Positions 47,801 through 59,838 of a stretch of DNA of 64,000 nt are shown in pieces. A program made the translations under genes and the position numbers. Under the pieces are notes generated by a model. The model was given only the letters and a program-made list of their open reading frames with translations, was not told the origin of the DNA and did no database searches. Within the stretch, counting starts at the first letter, position 1. Every line of letters begins with the position of its first letter. Source of the DNA: Lantana camara (Eukaryota > Streptophyta > Magnoliopsida > Lamiales > Verbenaceae); NCBI GenBank assembly GCA_037501455.1, contig CM074860.1, positions 49,548,501-49,612,500 of the forward strand. Direction: 5' to 3'.

Positions 47801-48762
47801 ATGTACCCTCATTGTGCCTATCTGTGGACCGGTGATCAGGTCTAGCTAACTTGTCCACCAACCGGAGGAAAATGGTTGGAACTCATTTTATGATTATGAT
47901 TATGAATATGTTATGATTGATAGGCACCGTACGGGAAGGCCGGGACACGGATTGCCCAAACGAATATGATTTAGGATATGATATATGATTTGTGTGTATT
48001 ATGATATATTGCATGATCACCTATTTAATGTATTGATGATATTTATCATACACGGTCGGAGTTTGGTTGGAGATAATGCACGCTCACTCGCCGAGCCTTT
48101 ATGCTTATGTATGAATTATGAACTTAATGAATTTAATATGAATTAGTCGTAAAGTTCGAGCATTGCTTACTTAATTTCTAGCCCTTCGAGGGAACTAACT
48201 TCAAATAAAACTTTACTCGGGATTTATGACTTGCATGCGCATGTTTCTATATTATATGTATAGCCCCTGCTCACCCAGTCTTCTAGAGACTGATCCCTCT
48301 TTTCACTCTCTCAGTTCTTGCAGGTTTAGCTAGGCGGGAGTCGAGTCTTATCATGTTTGTTCGAGTCACTTGTTCACTTGAGTCACATTTCACATTATTA
48401 TGAATTCAATTGTATCTCTTTATGAATTTAGGCCTCGGTGCCAATTTTGATTATTGGATTTGATTCGGGACAGGTTGTGTGTTTAGTTGAACCCATTGTT
48501 AGGTTGCATGTCTGATTTAATTTATGTTCATGATATGTATTGGGCTTGTAGCCATTATTGAAATTCATGTTTGGCTCTGATGCTTCCGCAATATGCTTTG
48601 GTATTCTGATTTAATTGGTTCAGGGTTAGATTCCGCCTAGCCAGGATATTTTATTTTGTCACCCGTTCGCTATGAGTCCGGTCCATGCTTGAACTATCCA
48701 TTTCTTGTGTGGGCTAGACTTGTAGTGCGGGGGTTGTGACGCCTATCGTGGTGGGTGCTACA
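44875..48762 (+). repeat. 5' LTR of element E (3,888 bp)
   Basis: It runs TGTAACGCCCCG to GGGTGCTACA. The first 1.2 kb is GC-rich in places (45360-45760, CCGGCGG/GGCGGC words, AACCGGTT) like LTR K. A very AT-rich kilobase (46100-47240) follows, then the mini-exon, CTACAACC, a TA repeat (47508-47521), and conserved motifs including CAGTCTTCTAGAGACTG (48276-48292) and GCTAGGCGGGA. From about 47270 onward it matches solo LTR B in reverse. Large antisense open frames in the GC-rich part differ between the two LTRs and are not genes. Confidence 0.94.
47365..47429 (+). other. Predicted mini-exon in 5' LTR of E (65 nt)
   Basis: Preceded by TTTGTTTCCAG (pyrimidine-rich, CAG acceptor) and followed by the donor CAG/GTGAGG. 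It is the best-looking of the series; the preceding AT-rich kilobase has intron-like composition. Confidence 0.5.
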
Positions 48763-48770
48763 TCCTTAAG

Positions 48771-48782
48771 TGGTATCAGAGC
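48771..48782 (+). other. Primer binding site of element E
   Basis: TGGTATCAGAGC, 8 nt after the LTR end. It is followed by the stem ACC(A)GGTT-CAG-AACCGGT and by the leader block with GAGTATAGGTCGCACGGC shared with A, C and D. Confidence 0.93.
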
Positions 48783-51660
48783 TACCAGGTTCAGAACCGG
48801 TGCTCTGGGTCGTGTTGTCTCGAGTATAGGTCGCACGGCATAGGAACTAATTGTCAATGTGTGCAGTGCATCATTCTTGAACACTGAATTGTGAATTTTT
48901 TTCAAACTTTATTAGTTTATTTGTTGCATTTTGCATTGAATCCATTCTTTTGGTGTTAATTATGTGGCATGAGCATATACTACTCGCATACATTTATTTT
49001 CGAAATGAGCTGTGATTCATAGGATATGAAGACAATATCAAACCACGGCCAATCTTTACGACAACCACAGGCTACCACAAGCTCTTCTCTCTAGCTCGAA
49101 AGCTGTAAGGAATGCCTTGGGGATTTCTACAGAAATTTAAGAGTCAAACCTTTTCTAAAATGTGGTTTGGGCTCGAGTGACAGAGTCCAGAATAAGAGGT
49201 CAGTTCGAAGGAGAAGTTTGCAAACCCTATTACCGATGGTGAATCCATGATGAGACGGGATTTGTGGTGTATAATGATTTGGTTTCACAAGATCAACATG
49301 TTTATTTACACTACGAAGATTTGCCAACCAGATTCCAAAGAAGAGAAATCTCGAAAATGTTTTAGACTCGAGGTTTCTATCAACATGGAGACGATGACCT
49401 TCAAGAGAATTAAAGTAAAGCAAGTTCGTGGTTGAGAAGCAGTAAAGATCATCTAACTTGAGAAAGAGGCGAAAGAAAATATGAAGAATAATATAGCTTG
49501 GGATTTAGATCGATGAAAAAGGATGAAGAGACTACACATACTTCAGAATTGAGATGAGATGAAAGTTGATACACGGGAACTTTGAAGATTTGGAAGACCG
49601 TGGGTAAAGAAGAGGTGAACAACTAATTCAAGACAAACCTGCAATTTGAGAAACAAAGAAATATGCCAAGTTAAAGTTTACAACTACGGTGACAGGTTCT
49701 ATGCATTCATAAGCACGTGCATCATACATCGTTTTAATTATTTAAATTGCTCTATTTATATGTGCATCTCTAATTGGTATAATTGTTCCAATATGTTGCA
49801 TCTTTAATTGTTTACAAATGTGATACTGCATTGGCACCCTAACCCAACATGCATTTTAGTGTTTACTTGATAGGAATTCCCCATATCTTATATATCAAGT
49901 GATACTCCGACTGATTCTTGCTGGAATCAAGAAAAGAAGAAATTTTGGGTTGCATTGGTTGGTTAAAAAGGAAATGGAAAATTTCGAGGTTTGGGAAAAT
50001 CGAATCGAAAGTGGGAACGAAAGAAGCAGGTTGTCATTCCTACTAATTGCTTCAAAGGAAATGTGAGAACTATCACTAGACAAGTGGCGTGATTAGAATC
50101 ACTTATACCGAGGAAGCTAAGCTGAAGAAATTGAGATGTTTCGATCCGAGAAGTGGTAGAAAAAGTCTAAGGAGTTAAAAAAAAAAAAAAATTCTTATGG
50201 GGGAGAGCACGACTAGACATAAAACTTAAATTCACAGTTGTGCTCGAGAAAGTTACTTCTAGTAGCAGAGAAAAGTGCAAGCCATGACAGACATGAATAA
50301 CCTAATGATAGTGACAGGAAAAGAATAAGGCAGCTTTATCAGTTTAAACCTTCAAAGTGGGAGTTAAGTTAGTATACCTAGGATGAAGATCTTCATAAGG
50401 CATTGAAGAGACTGGTTCGTTTGGAAATTTATAAGTACGTGATTCAGACAGCGAGGATGATGATATTAGCAGGGAACTTCTGATGGATTCCTAAATTAGT
50501 TTCAAGAAAGGAAAATTGGTCAAAATTTATCACCTTTAAGAAGGATGTCAACTAGTTTCAGATGACCAAATCTTCAACAAAGAATTAAACCAGTTGGTGT
50601 CAATGCATGAAGTGGGAGTTAAAAATTAAGATTCTTGTACGGCCAAAGATAATATAATGAACCTGGTACAAAGGATAAATGTTCTGATCGTAGGCGGAAT
50701 AAACTAGTACTCGGTTAATTGCAGAAGATAACTGTGAGTAAGGATCCAAATGGAATCGAGAATAGGATCAACCAAGGGTTTGACTTTCTCAGTCAAACAC
50801 ATACTTAAGATATGAAAGACAAGTTGGGAATCAAGCCAGCTAGAGATCAGACTATCCAAATCGTAGAGTAAAGTCACAACATCAATTTCATTACTACGGT
50901 GAACGGTACACTAAGCATCCATGGCACGAGCATACATGCATTGTTTACTTAATTAAATTTTTGTTATTTTGTGATACCCTGGCCCAATGGGATGTGTGTT
51001 GATTATTGTGAACCTTGCTTCTGCTTGTGTGCTTGAGTGAAAGGGAGATTTGATTATCTCTGATTACATACCAGGAAGATGTGGATTCTCCCTGTTTATG
51101 TGATAGAAAGATGCTGGATTCTTTCTGTTTTCTGTGCACGAGAGATGCTGGATTCTCTTGTACTTAGGTATTCGAGGGATGTTGGATTCTCTTGGATTTA
51201 GGAGTATGAGAAATGCTGGGTTTTCTCAAACTAGAATGTCTGGATGGATGTGGAATCTGACAGACTTAGGCTGGGAGACGGGGTTCTCTCAATTCTGTGT
51301 TTGAGAGATGGGGTTCTCTCAATTCTATGCCCGAGAGACGGGGTTCTCTCTTTTGTGTGTGCTGAGGGACGGGGTTTCCTCACTTGTATGTTGAGAGATG
51401 GGATTCTCTCTTGTTTGTCGTGTTTGCGTTACGCCTGGACAGACAACGGTTAACAAGTGACGAGGCAATGGACTAGTAGCAGTCGAACGAGTTTTGAAGT
51501 GACTAACGGCCAAGTGTTCGAGCGGATCTTTGTGACTACCAGACTCTGAAGGGGTTGATACAAATAAGGAGAGTAAACTTCACAACCAGGGCTAAGATGC
51601 TACGCAATTACGGGAAATAGATCGATACATTTCAGTTTGAAACTTTTCGGTCCAACAGTA
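48783..51660 (+). other. Element E internal region, non-coding
   Basis: Only short, broken frames and no recognisable retroelement domain. Shared blocks with C and D: near 49720-49735 (GCACGTGCATCATAC), 49835-49877 (ACATGCATTTTAGTGTTTA) and 50895-50940 (ACGGTGAACGGTACA). An A-run lies at about 50177-50192. The last part is the hairpin array at 51043-51410. I see no gene here. Confidence 0.75.
51043..51410 (+). repeat. Periodic hairpin array, about 12 units (element E)
   Basis: Imperfect inverted repeats start near 51043, 51074, 51106, 51140, 51174, 51208, (51240, degraded), 51273, 51303, 51333, 51364 and 51393, i.e. every 30-34 nt. The first half has loops like TGCTGG, the second CGGGG. Arms change together: GAAAGA/TCTTTC at 51106, GAGAAA/TTTCTC at 51208, GAGAGA/TCTCTC type at 51333, GAGG/CCTC at 51364. 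This favours selection on RNA or DNA secondary structure rather than simple repeat homogenisation. Confidence 0.88.
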
Positions 51661-51696
51661 GGACCTGAGGACAGGTCCTTTTGAAGGAGGGAAGAT
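51661..51696 (+). other. Stem-loop and polypurine tract of element E
   Basis: GGACCTG-AGGA-CAGGTCC (51661-51678) is followed by TTTTGAAGGAGGGAAGAT, ending at the LTR start. It is the archetype of the AGGA-loop hairpin seen in C, G, H and I. Confidence 0.9.
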
Positions 51697-54600
51697 TGTA
51701 ACGCCCCGCTCATCCGATAAATAAGGTACGTCACCTTTCAACATTTTTATGTGTTTAATTATGTGATTGGTGCGTTGTGTGGCCCTCTTTTGAACTCTTT
51801 TAGAGTTAGGGCCCTTTTTGTAATTTTCTCCTTTTGGGGGGTTTTTTCGGTCACTTCTCGTTCGGTAGAGATTTTGACTTCTTTGATCCCTTTAACACGT
51901 CCGGGGCAGCGAAACGAGTCTGTAGACTCTAAGTTTGCCCAATTCTGACTTCGTTAGCCTGTTCTTCCGACCCTTTTTACGTACGAGGACCCGAGATACA
52001 TACCCTGAATCCTCGTTTTACGTGCCATTTCTTCTTCCTCCCGCAGGTACTATTCACATGCACTCAAAGTGTGAAAACACACACATGCCGTTCTCCCTCA
52101 TTTCTCGATGGAATTCGACGAATCAATAGTGGAAATTCATCAGCTCGACGAGCCCGTCACAACCGTACCAATTTCGTGGCCAACCGAAGACCAGCGGCGG
52201 CGCATCGGCGGCCTGAAAGTGGCGGGTGGGGCCACCACTTCGCCGCCGGCGTTCCGGCGAGTTTCACGAGCGGAGCTTGACCCTATCCTACATTTTTGGA
52301 CCTTCCCGTTCCATTTTCGGCCTCCGTTCAGCACGAAAACCACCGCAAGTGGTGGTTCTGGCGAGGCAACAGCGGCAGAAACTTCGGCAGTGATTTTGGC
52401 CCTTTTCCCGGCCGGTTTTGGTGGGGGAGCCTTTACAAAAGTTGCTTAGAATGACGAAACGTAGTGGATGGCATCGGCGGCGTTCCGAGAACCGGCCATT
52501 GGCGGCGGACCGGCGGTGAAACGGTGGTGAACCGGCGGGTCTGAACCGGTTACTGTTCCGTCGATTTTTTGGGCAATTTGACTTGGGGCTTTCGTAGGGC
52601 TCGTTACAAGCTTTCCAACGGTATATCCGGATTTTATTTTCGTTTAGCGGTTTGTATTTAATTTCAGTTTTTGTACTAGGATTTAAGTTCGGTTTTTCGT
52701 CAACGAAGTCCGGTGTGTTTGGTATTTTCTGAAATTGATTGAGGGCTTTTGTTGAGCAGGCCGAGACGTACGTTTCTGTCCTTCCGCGGATTTTTCCGAC
52801 CACCGGAGACGATATTCCGGTGGCGGCCGGTGACTGTTCCGGCGGCTCCGGTAGCGGCATTCCGGTGACCTTCGGACAGAAGGTTCCTTTCGTTGTGGTG
52901 AGTCCAACGCCACTTTCCGTTCATCAATCGGATGCCCGGTTGATTTGTTGTGATTTATTTTGTGTATTTAAATTTATTTGAAATTAATTGTTTTAATTGT
53001 AATGAATTGTCAATTGCTTGATTTGTCGATCAATATCAATTCCAATGTGTACGAAAAGCATGTATTAAATGAACTATGATATATGTTGATGCTTTGATTT
53101 GCAATTTGAATGCCGTTATGCCGAAATTGTATTAATTGTTAATTGTTTTAAAATGTAATTTGTTCTTGTATGCTTTATAATTAATGAATATGCATTGTAT
53201 TGCATTTGAAAACATGTAATAAATTATGAATGTATGAATTCATGTTGTTGTTGATATAGTTGGAAATTGATAAATGACTTTGTGAATCTATATGGGACTC
53301 GTAACATGTTATATGAATTAATTGGCCATATATATTGTGAATGTGTATTGTGAATTTGTATGAAATGTGACATATGAATTTGTTTCATTTAATTAAATAA
53401 TCTTGCTAATTGAATCCATTACATGACTTGTGAATTGATTTGATTTCTTTGTAAATGCGCATTATATGAACCAAGTATGCAATATCTGAATTGAATAAGA
53501 CTTATATGATTAAATTAGGAACTTTTGCATGTAAGAATAGTTTAATTGTACGAATATGGAATTACTATGTGCTATATAAATTAATATGAAATAATTCGAA
53601 TTTGCTTTGTCTTTCTATTTCTCTTGTTTACATTAATTGTGCGCATGAATGTGTCCTAATTTGTAATATGATTTCTTTGAGCTATTTGTCTAACTTGAAT
53701 GGATGTATGTGTAATTTTGTAAACAATATGAATAATATTTGATTTAATTAGGTAACCTTGTTAATTGAATCCGTTTAGTGATATATGAATTGAGTATGCC
53801 ATGTGTGAATTATATAAAATTGATATAGTTAGAATTGGTATGTGATTTCGTGAGATTTAAATGATTTGAATGTCTCTATTTGTTTATTTTACAATTGTAA
53901 ACTTGATATACTTGAATTATAAATGTTATATGAAGTTCATGACTTGATTTGCTATGAATTATGAAAGATATGAAATGATTGGGCTTGAAACCCTCATGTA
54001 TGGAATGTACTTGAACGAATTACTTGATTATGTAACTCCATAACATAATTTTACTTCTTTTACATCTCATATCATGTGTTTAGCATTGCCGTGCGTCTAT
54101 GTGGTTTCATATTGAGTCAATTCTCACGAGTACACATTGTTCCTTCTCTTGTACAGTTTGTTTCCAGGGCGGAGACTTCCAAATTGAATAGGCACCCGTA
54201 TCGCTCATGTTTCTTGTCTCGTGGTATTCCAGGTGAGGGTGTTTTCGTTCTAGTTACATATCAAACCCTACAACCTTTATGTGATAAGTTTTGGCCCAAA
54301 ACCCTATGGATATATATATATATATATATGTCTCGTTTCAAAATGGAGTCATCGAGTAAATGTTTTTAATGGAGTAAATAATTTTCTAATGAATCGATAT
54401 GTATTATGTTTCTTATGAATTGAATGTTTTGGCGAGATGCATGATATGATTATGAACCACACGGGCCCCGGGACTTGGTGCATGTGGTGATCCGGGGAGG
54501 CGAGGGCCGACGGTGATCCCGTGTACTAGTTCCACCAAACTAACGGCGACTCCGGACCTCGCTAGGAGATTTGGCGGGGAATGGGAGCCGAGTGCCTTTG

Positions 54601-55570
54601 AGGGATTCATGTACCCTCATTGTGCCTATGTATGGACCGGTGATCAGGTCTAGCTAACCTGTCCACCAACCGGAGGAAGAAGGTTGGAACTCATTTTATG
54701 ATTATGATTATGAATATGTTATGATTGATAGGCACCGTGCGGGAAGGCCGGGACACGGATTGCCCAAACGAATATGATTTAGGATATGATATATGATTTG
54801 TGTGTATTATGATATATTGCATGATCACCTATTTAATGTATTGATGATATTTGTCGTACACGGTCGGAGTTTGGTTGGAGATAATGCACGCTCGCTCGCC
54901 GAGCATTTATACTTATGTATGAATTATGAACTTAATGAATTTCTTATGAATTAGTCGTAAAGTTCGAGCATTGCTTACTTAATTTCTAGCCCTTCGAGGG
55001 AACTAACTTCAAATAAAACTTTGCTCGGGATTTATGACTTGCATGCGCATGTTTCTATATTATATGTATAGCCCCTGCTCACTCAGTCTTCTAGAGACGG
55101 GTCCCTCTTTTCACTCTCTCAGTTCTTGTAGGTTTAGCTAGGCGGGAGTCGAGTCTTATCATGTTTGTTCGAGTCACTTGTTCACTTGAGTCACATTTCA
55201 CATTATTATTAATTCAATTGTATCTCTTTATGAATTTAGGCCTCGGTGCCAATTTTGATTATTGGATTTGATTCGGGACAGGTTGCGTGTTTAGTTGAAC
55301 CCGTTGTTAGGTTGCATGTCTGATTTAATTTATGTTCATGATATGTATTGGGCTTGTAGCCATTATTGAAATTCATGTTTGGCTCTGATGCTTCCGCAAT
55401 ATGCTTTGGTATTCTGATTTAATTGGTTCAGGGTTAGATTCCGCCTAGCCAGGATATTTTGTTTTGTCACCCGTTCGCTATGAGTCCGGTCCATGCTTGA
55501 ACTATCCATTTCTTGTGTGGGCTAGACTTGTAGTGCGGGGGTTGTGGCGCCTATCGTGGTGGGTGCTACA
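51697..55570 (+). repeat. 3' LTR of element E (3,874 bp)
   Basis: It matches the 5' LTR with scattered substitutions and small indels (for example a short deletion near 52030 and a longer TA repeat near 54310). Predicted mini-exon 54168-54232 is identical in length to that of the 5' LTR. The hairpin near 55084-55100 has lost one pairing base. Confidence 0.94.
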
Positions 55571-56581
55571 GGCCCGGCGAGTGATGGCAATTCTCCAACC
55601 TTTCTCCGACAGTGTACAATAATTCAATTTTATTAATTGGGTGATCAAGCAATCAATTCGGTGCACAATTAGACAATTTCAAGGCCCCGCCCTCCAATCA
55701 GACAAGGGGAGCGCGAACACTCAAACCCTCGGGTTCTCATCATCCAACCAAACCTCCTGGTGGACTCAGAGTTCGTCCCTACATGGTGAGGATAGTGCAA
55801 GAGTTACCCGTCAGCCCTTGCTTCCCCGGTTGGCTCAATATACTACCCTCGGGGCCCAAAGTGAACATGCTTTACTCGCCAAATCAATCAATCAATTCAA
55901 TTCAATATCAATAACAATAACTCGGTACAATATCAATCGATCAATGAAATAACATAGGGTTGTAGGATTCTTTTATAAATAGAAATAACCTCACCTGTGA
56001 CGATCAAAACAAGGATATAACTATTGGTGCGTGTCCCACGTCAACTGGAAGAAGATCTTAAGATGGAGGGAAGATAAGATGAAGTGGTGATATGATGATG
56101 ATGATGATCCTAGCTCCATAATTCCTTCAAATCCTAGCTTGAATTATGAGATGCAATTCTTCTTCTCTTCTTGGTGAAAATACCGTGATCTAGTAGGTGT
56201 GGGTGTGTGTAGCTTTCTTTTTATGAAATATAATGAATGAAATGAGAGATAAATATGATATTTATCAAAAGTCTTGCAAGAATTATGATGACTCAACCAA
56301 TCTTGTATATTAGTCCTTGAAGTATTTAAATGTATGCAATCAAGTTCCATTCCATAAGATATGAGCAATTAACTCCAATTCATGTTATGCAATTAAGTCC
56401 ACATATTTATGAGATGATCAATTAAAGTCATATAATACAATTAGACACATTATCACTTAATTCACATATTTCACATTAAAGCTAATTCATATAAATGCAT
56501 GAGAATATATTGCATAAAATGTGATGAAATTTAATATAACGTCACGTAACACATGAATGCAAATCGGGGCGTTACATTCCA

Positions 56582-58907
56582 GGTACGCCTTCACAAGAGA
56601 GCTACGTGCGATTTTAATTATTTAATTACGTGAATTATATGTTTATTATACTCCTTATGTGATATATTTGAACTATATGACGTTTATTTCAAACTTATGT
56701 GATCTATTTGTACATATTTGCCCTCTTTGCTCCGTTCTTGCTCAGTTTGTGTCCGTTTCCGTTTTTGATTTTTTTGACTACATGTTATGCATGATTAATA
56801 CGTGTTATGAATGTGTCCTTGTGCTCGTTGCTTGTTTTTTAGTTCGTTTGGTACGTTTTTGGAACCGTTTTATGTGTTAGGGACATAAGGGCCTAACGAG
56901 CTTTAGCGCACCTTTGTTCCGGAAGGCATAACACGAGCTTGGGAATTCGGATTTGAATTTCGGAAGATAAGTTGCACTCATAACGAAGAAAGAAAGCTAA
57001 GGAATCAAGATTCATATTTTTCTAAGCCTATTTGGTCCCCCGTTTTTCGACCGGAACGAGCATCTTGCGCCAAGAGTTACCTTTTGTGGACTATTCTTGC
57101 AATGTGGGTCCCACTTAACACCAAATAAGCCCTCAATCTTGAATTTATGACCTATTTTCAGCTACATCTCTCTCCATAACTCCCTCACACGAGCCACTCC
57201 ACCCCAAAGACAAAGAAATCAGCCCCATTTTCAGCTCCAAGAAGAAACAAGGAATAAGAGAGCCACTATTCCATTTTTGAAGATTTAGAGACTTCCACAC
57301 CATCAAATCTTCTCCAATGAAAGAGGTAAGTCTCTTTTTGAATTCTCCATGTCTTTGTGGTGCTTTTAAGTCCAATTTGATGAGTTTCCATCCATATTTG
57401 TTCCTTTTATGGCTTACTTGATGAATAGTGTGGGTTTGAGGTATTTTCATGATTCTTGTTTGATAACTTGCAATTTCTTTGAGCTTGATGCATGGTATTT
57501 GCTTCTTAGACATCATTTAAGAGTTTCATGAACTTTGTATGCATGTTGGTTGAGGATTCATGGAGTTACCATTGTGGAATTTGTAGAAACTTGAATATGT
57601 GATGCTTCTCTTCTTTTCCTTCACTTTAGCTCGGTTTTTTGGCATGATCTAAGGCATGAATCTTTGAATAATTGTTGCATAACTCTTGTATATTGTGTTG
57701 GAATGAGTTTAGATGGAGTTCTTGATGTTTTAGGGGCCAAAATCTCAAATTTTTTTGGGCAACGGCAAACCCACGGCCGTGGATTTTTGCACTAAAACAA
57801 ATCTAGGGCCGTGGATTTGATGGCAGATTTGGGAAACTTTCTAGACTGGGATCCATAGCCGTGGATCCCCTCTTTGTTAAAAATCCACGGCCTTGGATCA
57901 GGGTGCAGAAACGTTTTGGCCCCGAACTTGTTTTCTTGCTTGTTTTGTTTAATTCCCTCCCCGTTCTTGACTCTAATATACTATGTACTTGATTATATGT
58001 ATAATATGCTATGCTATAACTTGTCATTGTTTGATTTCAACATGTTTCATGATTTTATAATGTGTTGTGAGTGCCGTGTATGTTGCATTACGTTTATGGA
58101 TTCGTTTAACGTGAAAAGTGCTTTATCTGATCTAAGTTCTCCCTTACTTGCATGTTTGACTTCCTACCTTGTTTGCTTTCCTTACTTGTCATTCCTTTGC
58201 TCTTATATGAGATGTATGCACTCTTAACTTTGTATTTGACATGTTATATAGATTATATGCAGTTCGTGAACTTGTTAACGTGGATTACGTGAGCTACCTT
58301 GTTTGCTTTCTTTACTTGTCATTCCTTTGCTCTTATATGAGATGTATTGCTCTCAAAATTATTACTTTAGTCTCGTTCGCTTTTCTAATAAAGATCTTTT
58401 GAATAAAAGTATTTTGGTTAAAACCCTAAAAGTTCTATTCTTATATATATAGTTCCAGCCACCCCCTCATTTAGTAACTTTGACTAACCCCTCGCTCTTT
58501 TCAAATTCATGATTTTAGGTATTGTCATCGCTCATTAGCTGGTATCTTGAAGCATAGAGAGTCCATTATCCTGTGCATATTAGATCAGATTCTCTCGACT
58601 AGGCCAAGTTACACTATAATCCCTTCTAGTTATTAATTACTCTAGTATCATATTGTTAGATCATGAACAACATTAATCCTATTGTATTGCTCCTATGTTT
58701 TCATAAATTTTTAATTATTCCAATTCTTTTATTTACTGCCCCAAACATAAGCTGATGATTTAATTGATTCAAATTCCGCTGCCATGTTTTCTTACTCTGA
58801 TAGCGTATAGCATCGTCCGTTCACCGACGTGCCTCTCAGGTGCTAGGTCTCGCATCCGCCTGGGAAGTGTGACGGTGCGGGGTTGTAGCGTATTTGGGGG
58901 CGCTACA
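56582..58907 (+). repeat. 3' LTR of element G, remainder (LTR total about 2.36 kb)
   Basis: It resumes after the duplicated TTCCA with GGTACGCC, like GGTACGTC in LTR E, and ends GGGGGCGCTACA. It contains a CT-rich leader (57165-57320), a strong donor GAG/GTAAGTCTC at 57325, a palindrome array and a TA-rich stretch near 58442. The 5 bp after it, CAACC, would be its target duplication. No coding region; open frames around 57874-58227 show no domain. Confidence 0.86.
57767..57900. repeat. Array of four ATCCACGGCCGTGGAT-type palindromes in LTR G
   Basis: Copies: AAACCCACGGCCGTGGATTT at 57767-57786, AAATCTAGGGCCGTGGATTT at 57799-57818, GGATCCATAGCCGTGGATCC at 57849-57868 and AAATCCACGGCCTTGGATCA at 57881-57900. 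In the third copy both outer arms changed together (AAATCC/GGATTT to GGATCC/GGATCC). Confidence 0.9.
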
Positions 58908-59762
58908 CAACCGGCCTCCAAGGTACAAAACAACACTATAAAATCAAGTGTGTGGTACAAGATATGCATGTGACTCAAGATAGACACGAAAATACACTAG
59001 ACACAATGCAATCTCCCGCCTAGCAACGCCAGTAACGAGCAACTGAGGGACGAAAAAGAGGAGGGGTCAGTCTCTACAAAACTGAGTGAAAAGCATAATA
59101 ATATATATAAAAAGCGGTAAAGTCATGCAACCATAATTCAATATAAAGTTTTTGAAGGAAAGTAAAATAGAAAATCAAGTTTAGAGGTGATATATGGAAT
59201 TATAGTGTCAAGATTTATTCAAATCACGTGAACAAGTGGCTCGACGAGTGAGCGGTCTCCAACCTTACTCCTTTCGTGTACAAGTCAAGATTTTATTAGG
59301 TTTTCATGCAAGAATTAGGGTTATCACTTATTACACTGGGTATTCATTTCAAGTGCACAATTTCCCCTTTTTTCCTCCGGGTGCAATGTGACGGGTAGCT
59401 AGCCCTCACATTTGCGACAAAAACAGTGGATAGTGGGTACAAGACTCCCAAGGTTCAGAATCCCATCAATCCGCCAAACCTCCTGACGGACATCTGGGCT
59501 GCTCCAACAATGTTGGGACTTGTGCAAGAGATGGCCGTCAGCCCATGCTTTCCCGGTTCTCTCAATACATAAGCCCCTGGGCCCCACTAACGGTAACAAT
59601 AGTCTCTCCAAAACACGTCAAGATCAAGTCACGATTTCTCTAAAAACCAAAACTATCTTTCAAAAACAAGATATATATATATATATATAATGTAGATTTT
59701 GGCTAAATCATCACATAAAGGTTTGTAGGGTTTCATATATTATAGTCCTAACTTCTCCTCAC

Positions 59763-59838
59763 CTGAACACGACAAAAAGAGGGACAACCGGACTTCGCGA
59801 ACCCTACAAAGCTGGCTCGCCAACACCCTGAAATTCCT
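59763..59838 (-). other. Predicted mini-exon in LTR I (76 nt)
   Basis: On the minus strand TTGTTTCTCTTGTCCAG is a strong acceptor context and CAG/GTGAGG the donor. Confidence 0.5.

Larger units (their letters stand above)
44875..55570 (+). mobile_element. Element E: complete non-autonomous LTR retrotransposon (10,696 bp)
   Basis: LTRs of 3,888 and 3,874 bp, an internal region of 2,934 bp, primer site, polypurine tract, and perfect TSD GGCCC (44870-44874, 55571-55575). The LTRs are nearly identical, so insertion is recent and later than A'. No gag or pol domains are present: the internal frames are short and broken. It is a LARD-like element that must be mobilised in trans. Confidence 0.95.
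44259..56576 (-). mobile_element. Solo LTR A' (about 1.6 kb), interrupted by element E
   Basis: It runs TGTAGCACCC to CGGGGCGTTACA with perfect TSD TTCCA. The 44259-44874 part parallels 851-1415 of LTR A and the 55571-56576 part parallels the rest, but the palindrome-bearing middle of A is missing. It is cut at GGCCC by element E. There is no internal region, so it is a solo LTR. Hairpin CAGTCTATGAAAGACTG at 44686-44702; predicted mini-exon 55995-56044 with donor CAG/GTGAGG. Confidence 0.9.

Noticed and set aside
51043..51410. CRISPR array (regular 30-34 nt spacing of similar repeats with unique spacers)
   Set aside because: Repeats are short and variable hairpins within a plant retrotransposon, two loop classes occur, no cas genes are near, and similar arrays lie at the same place in other elements.
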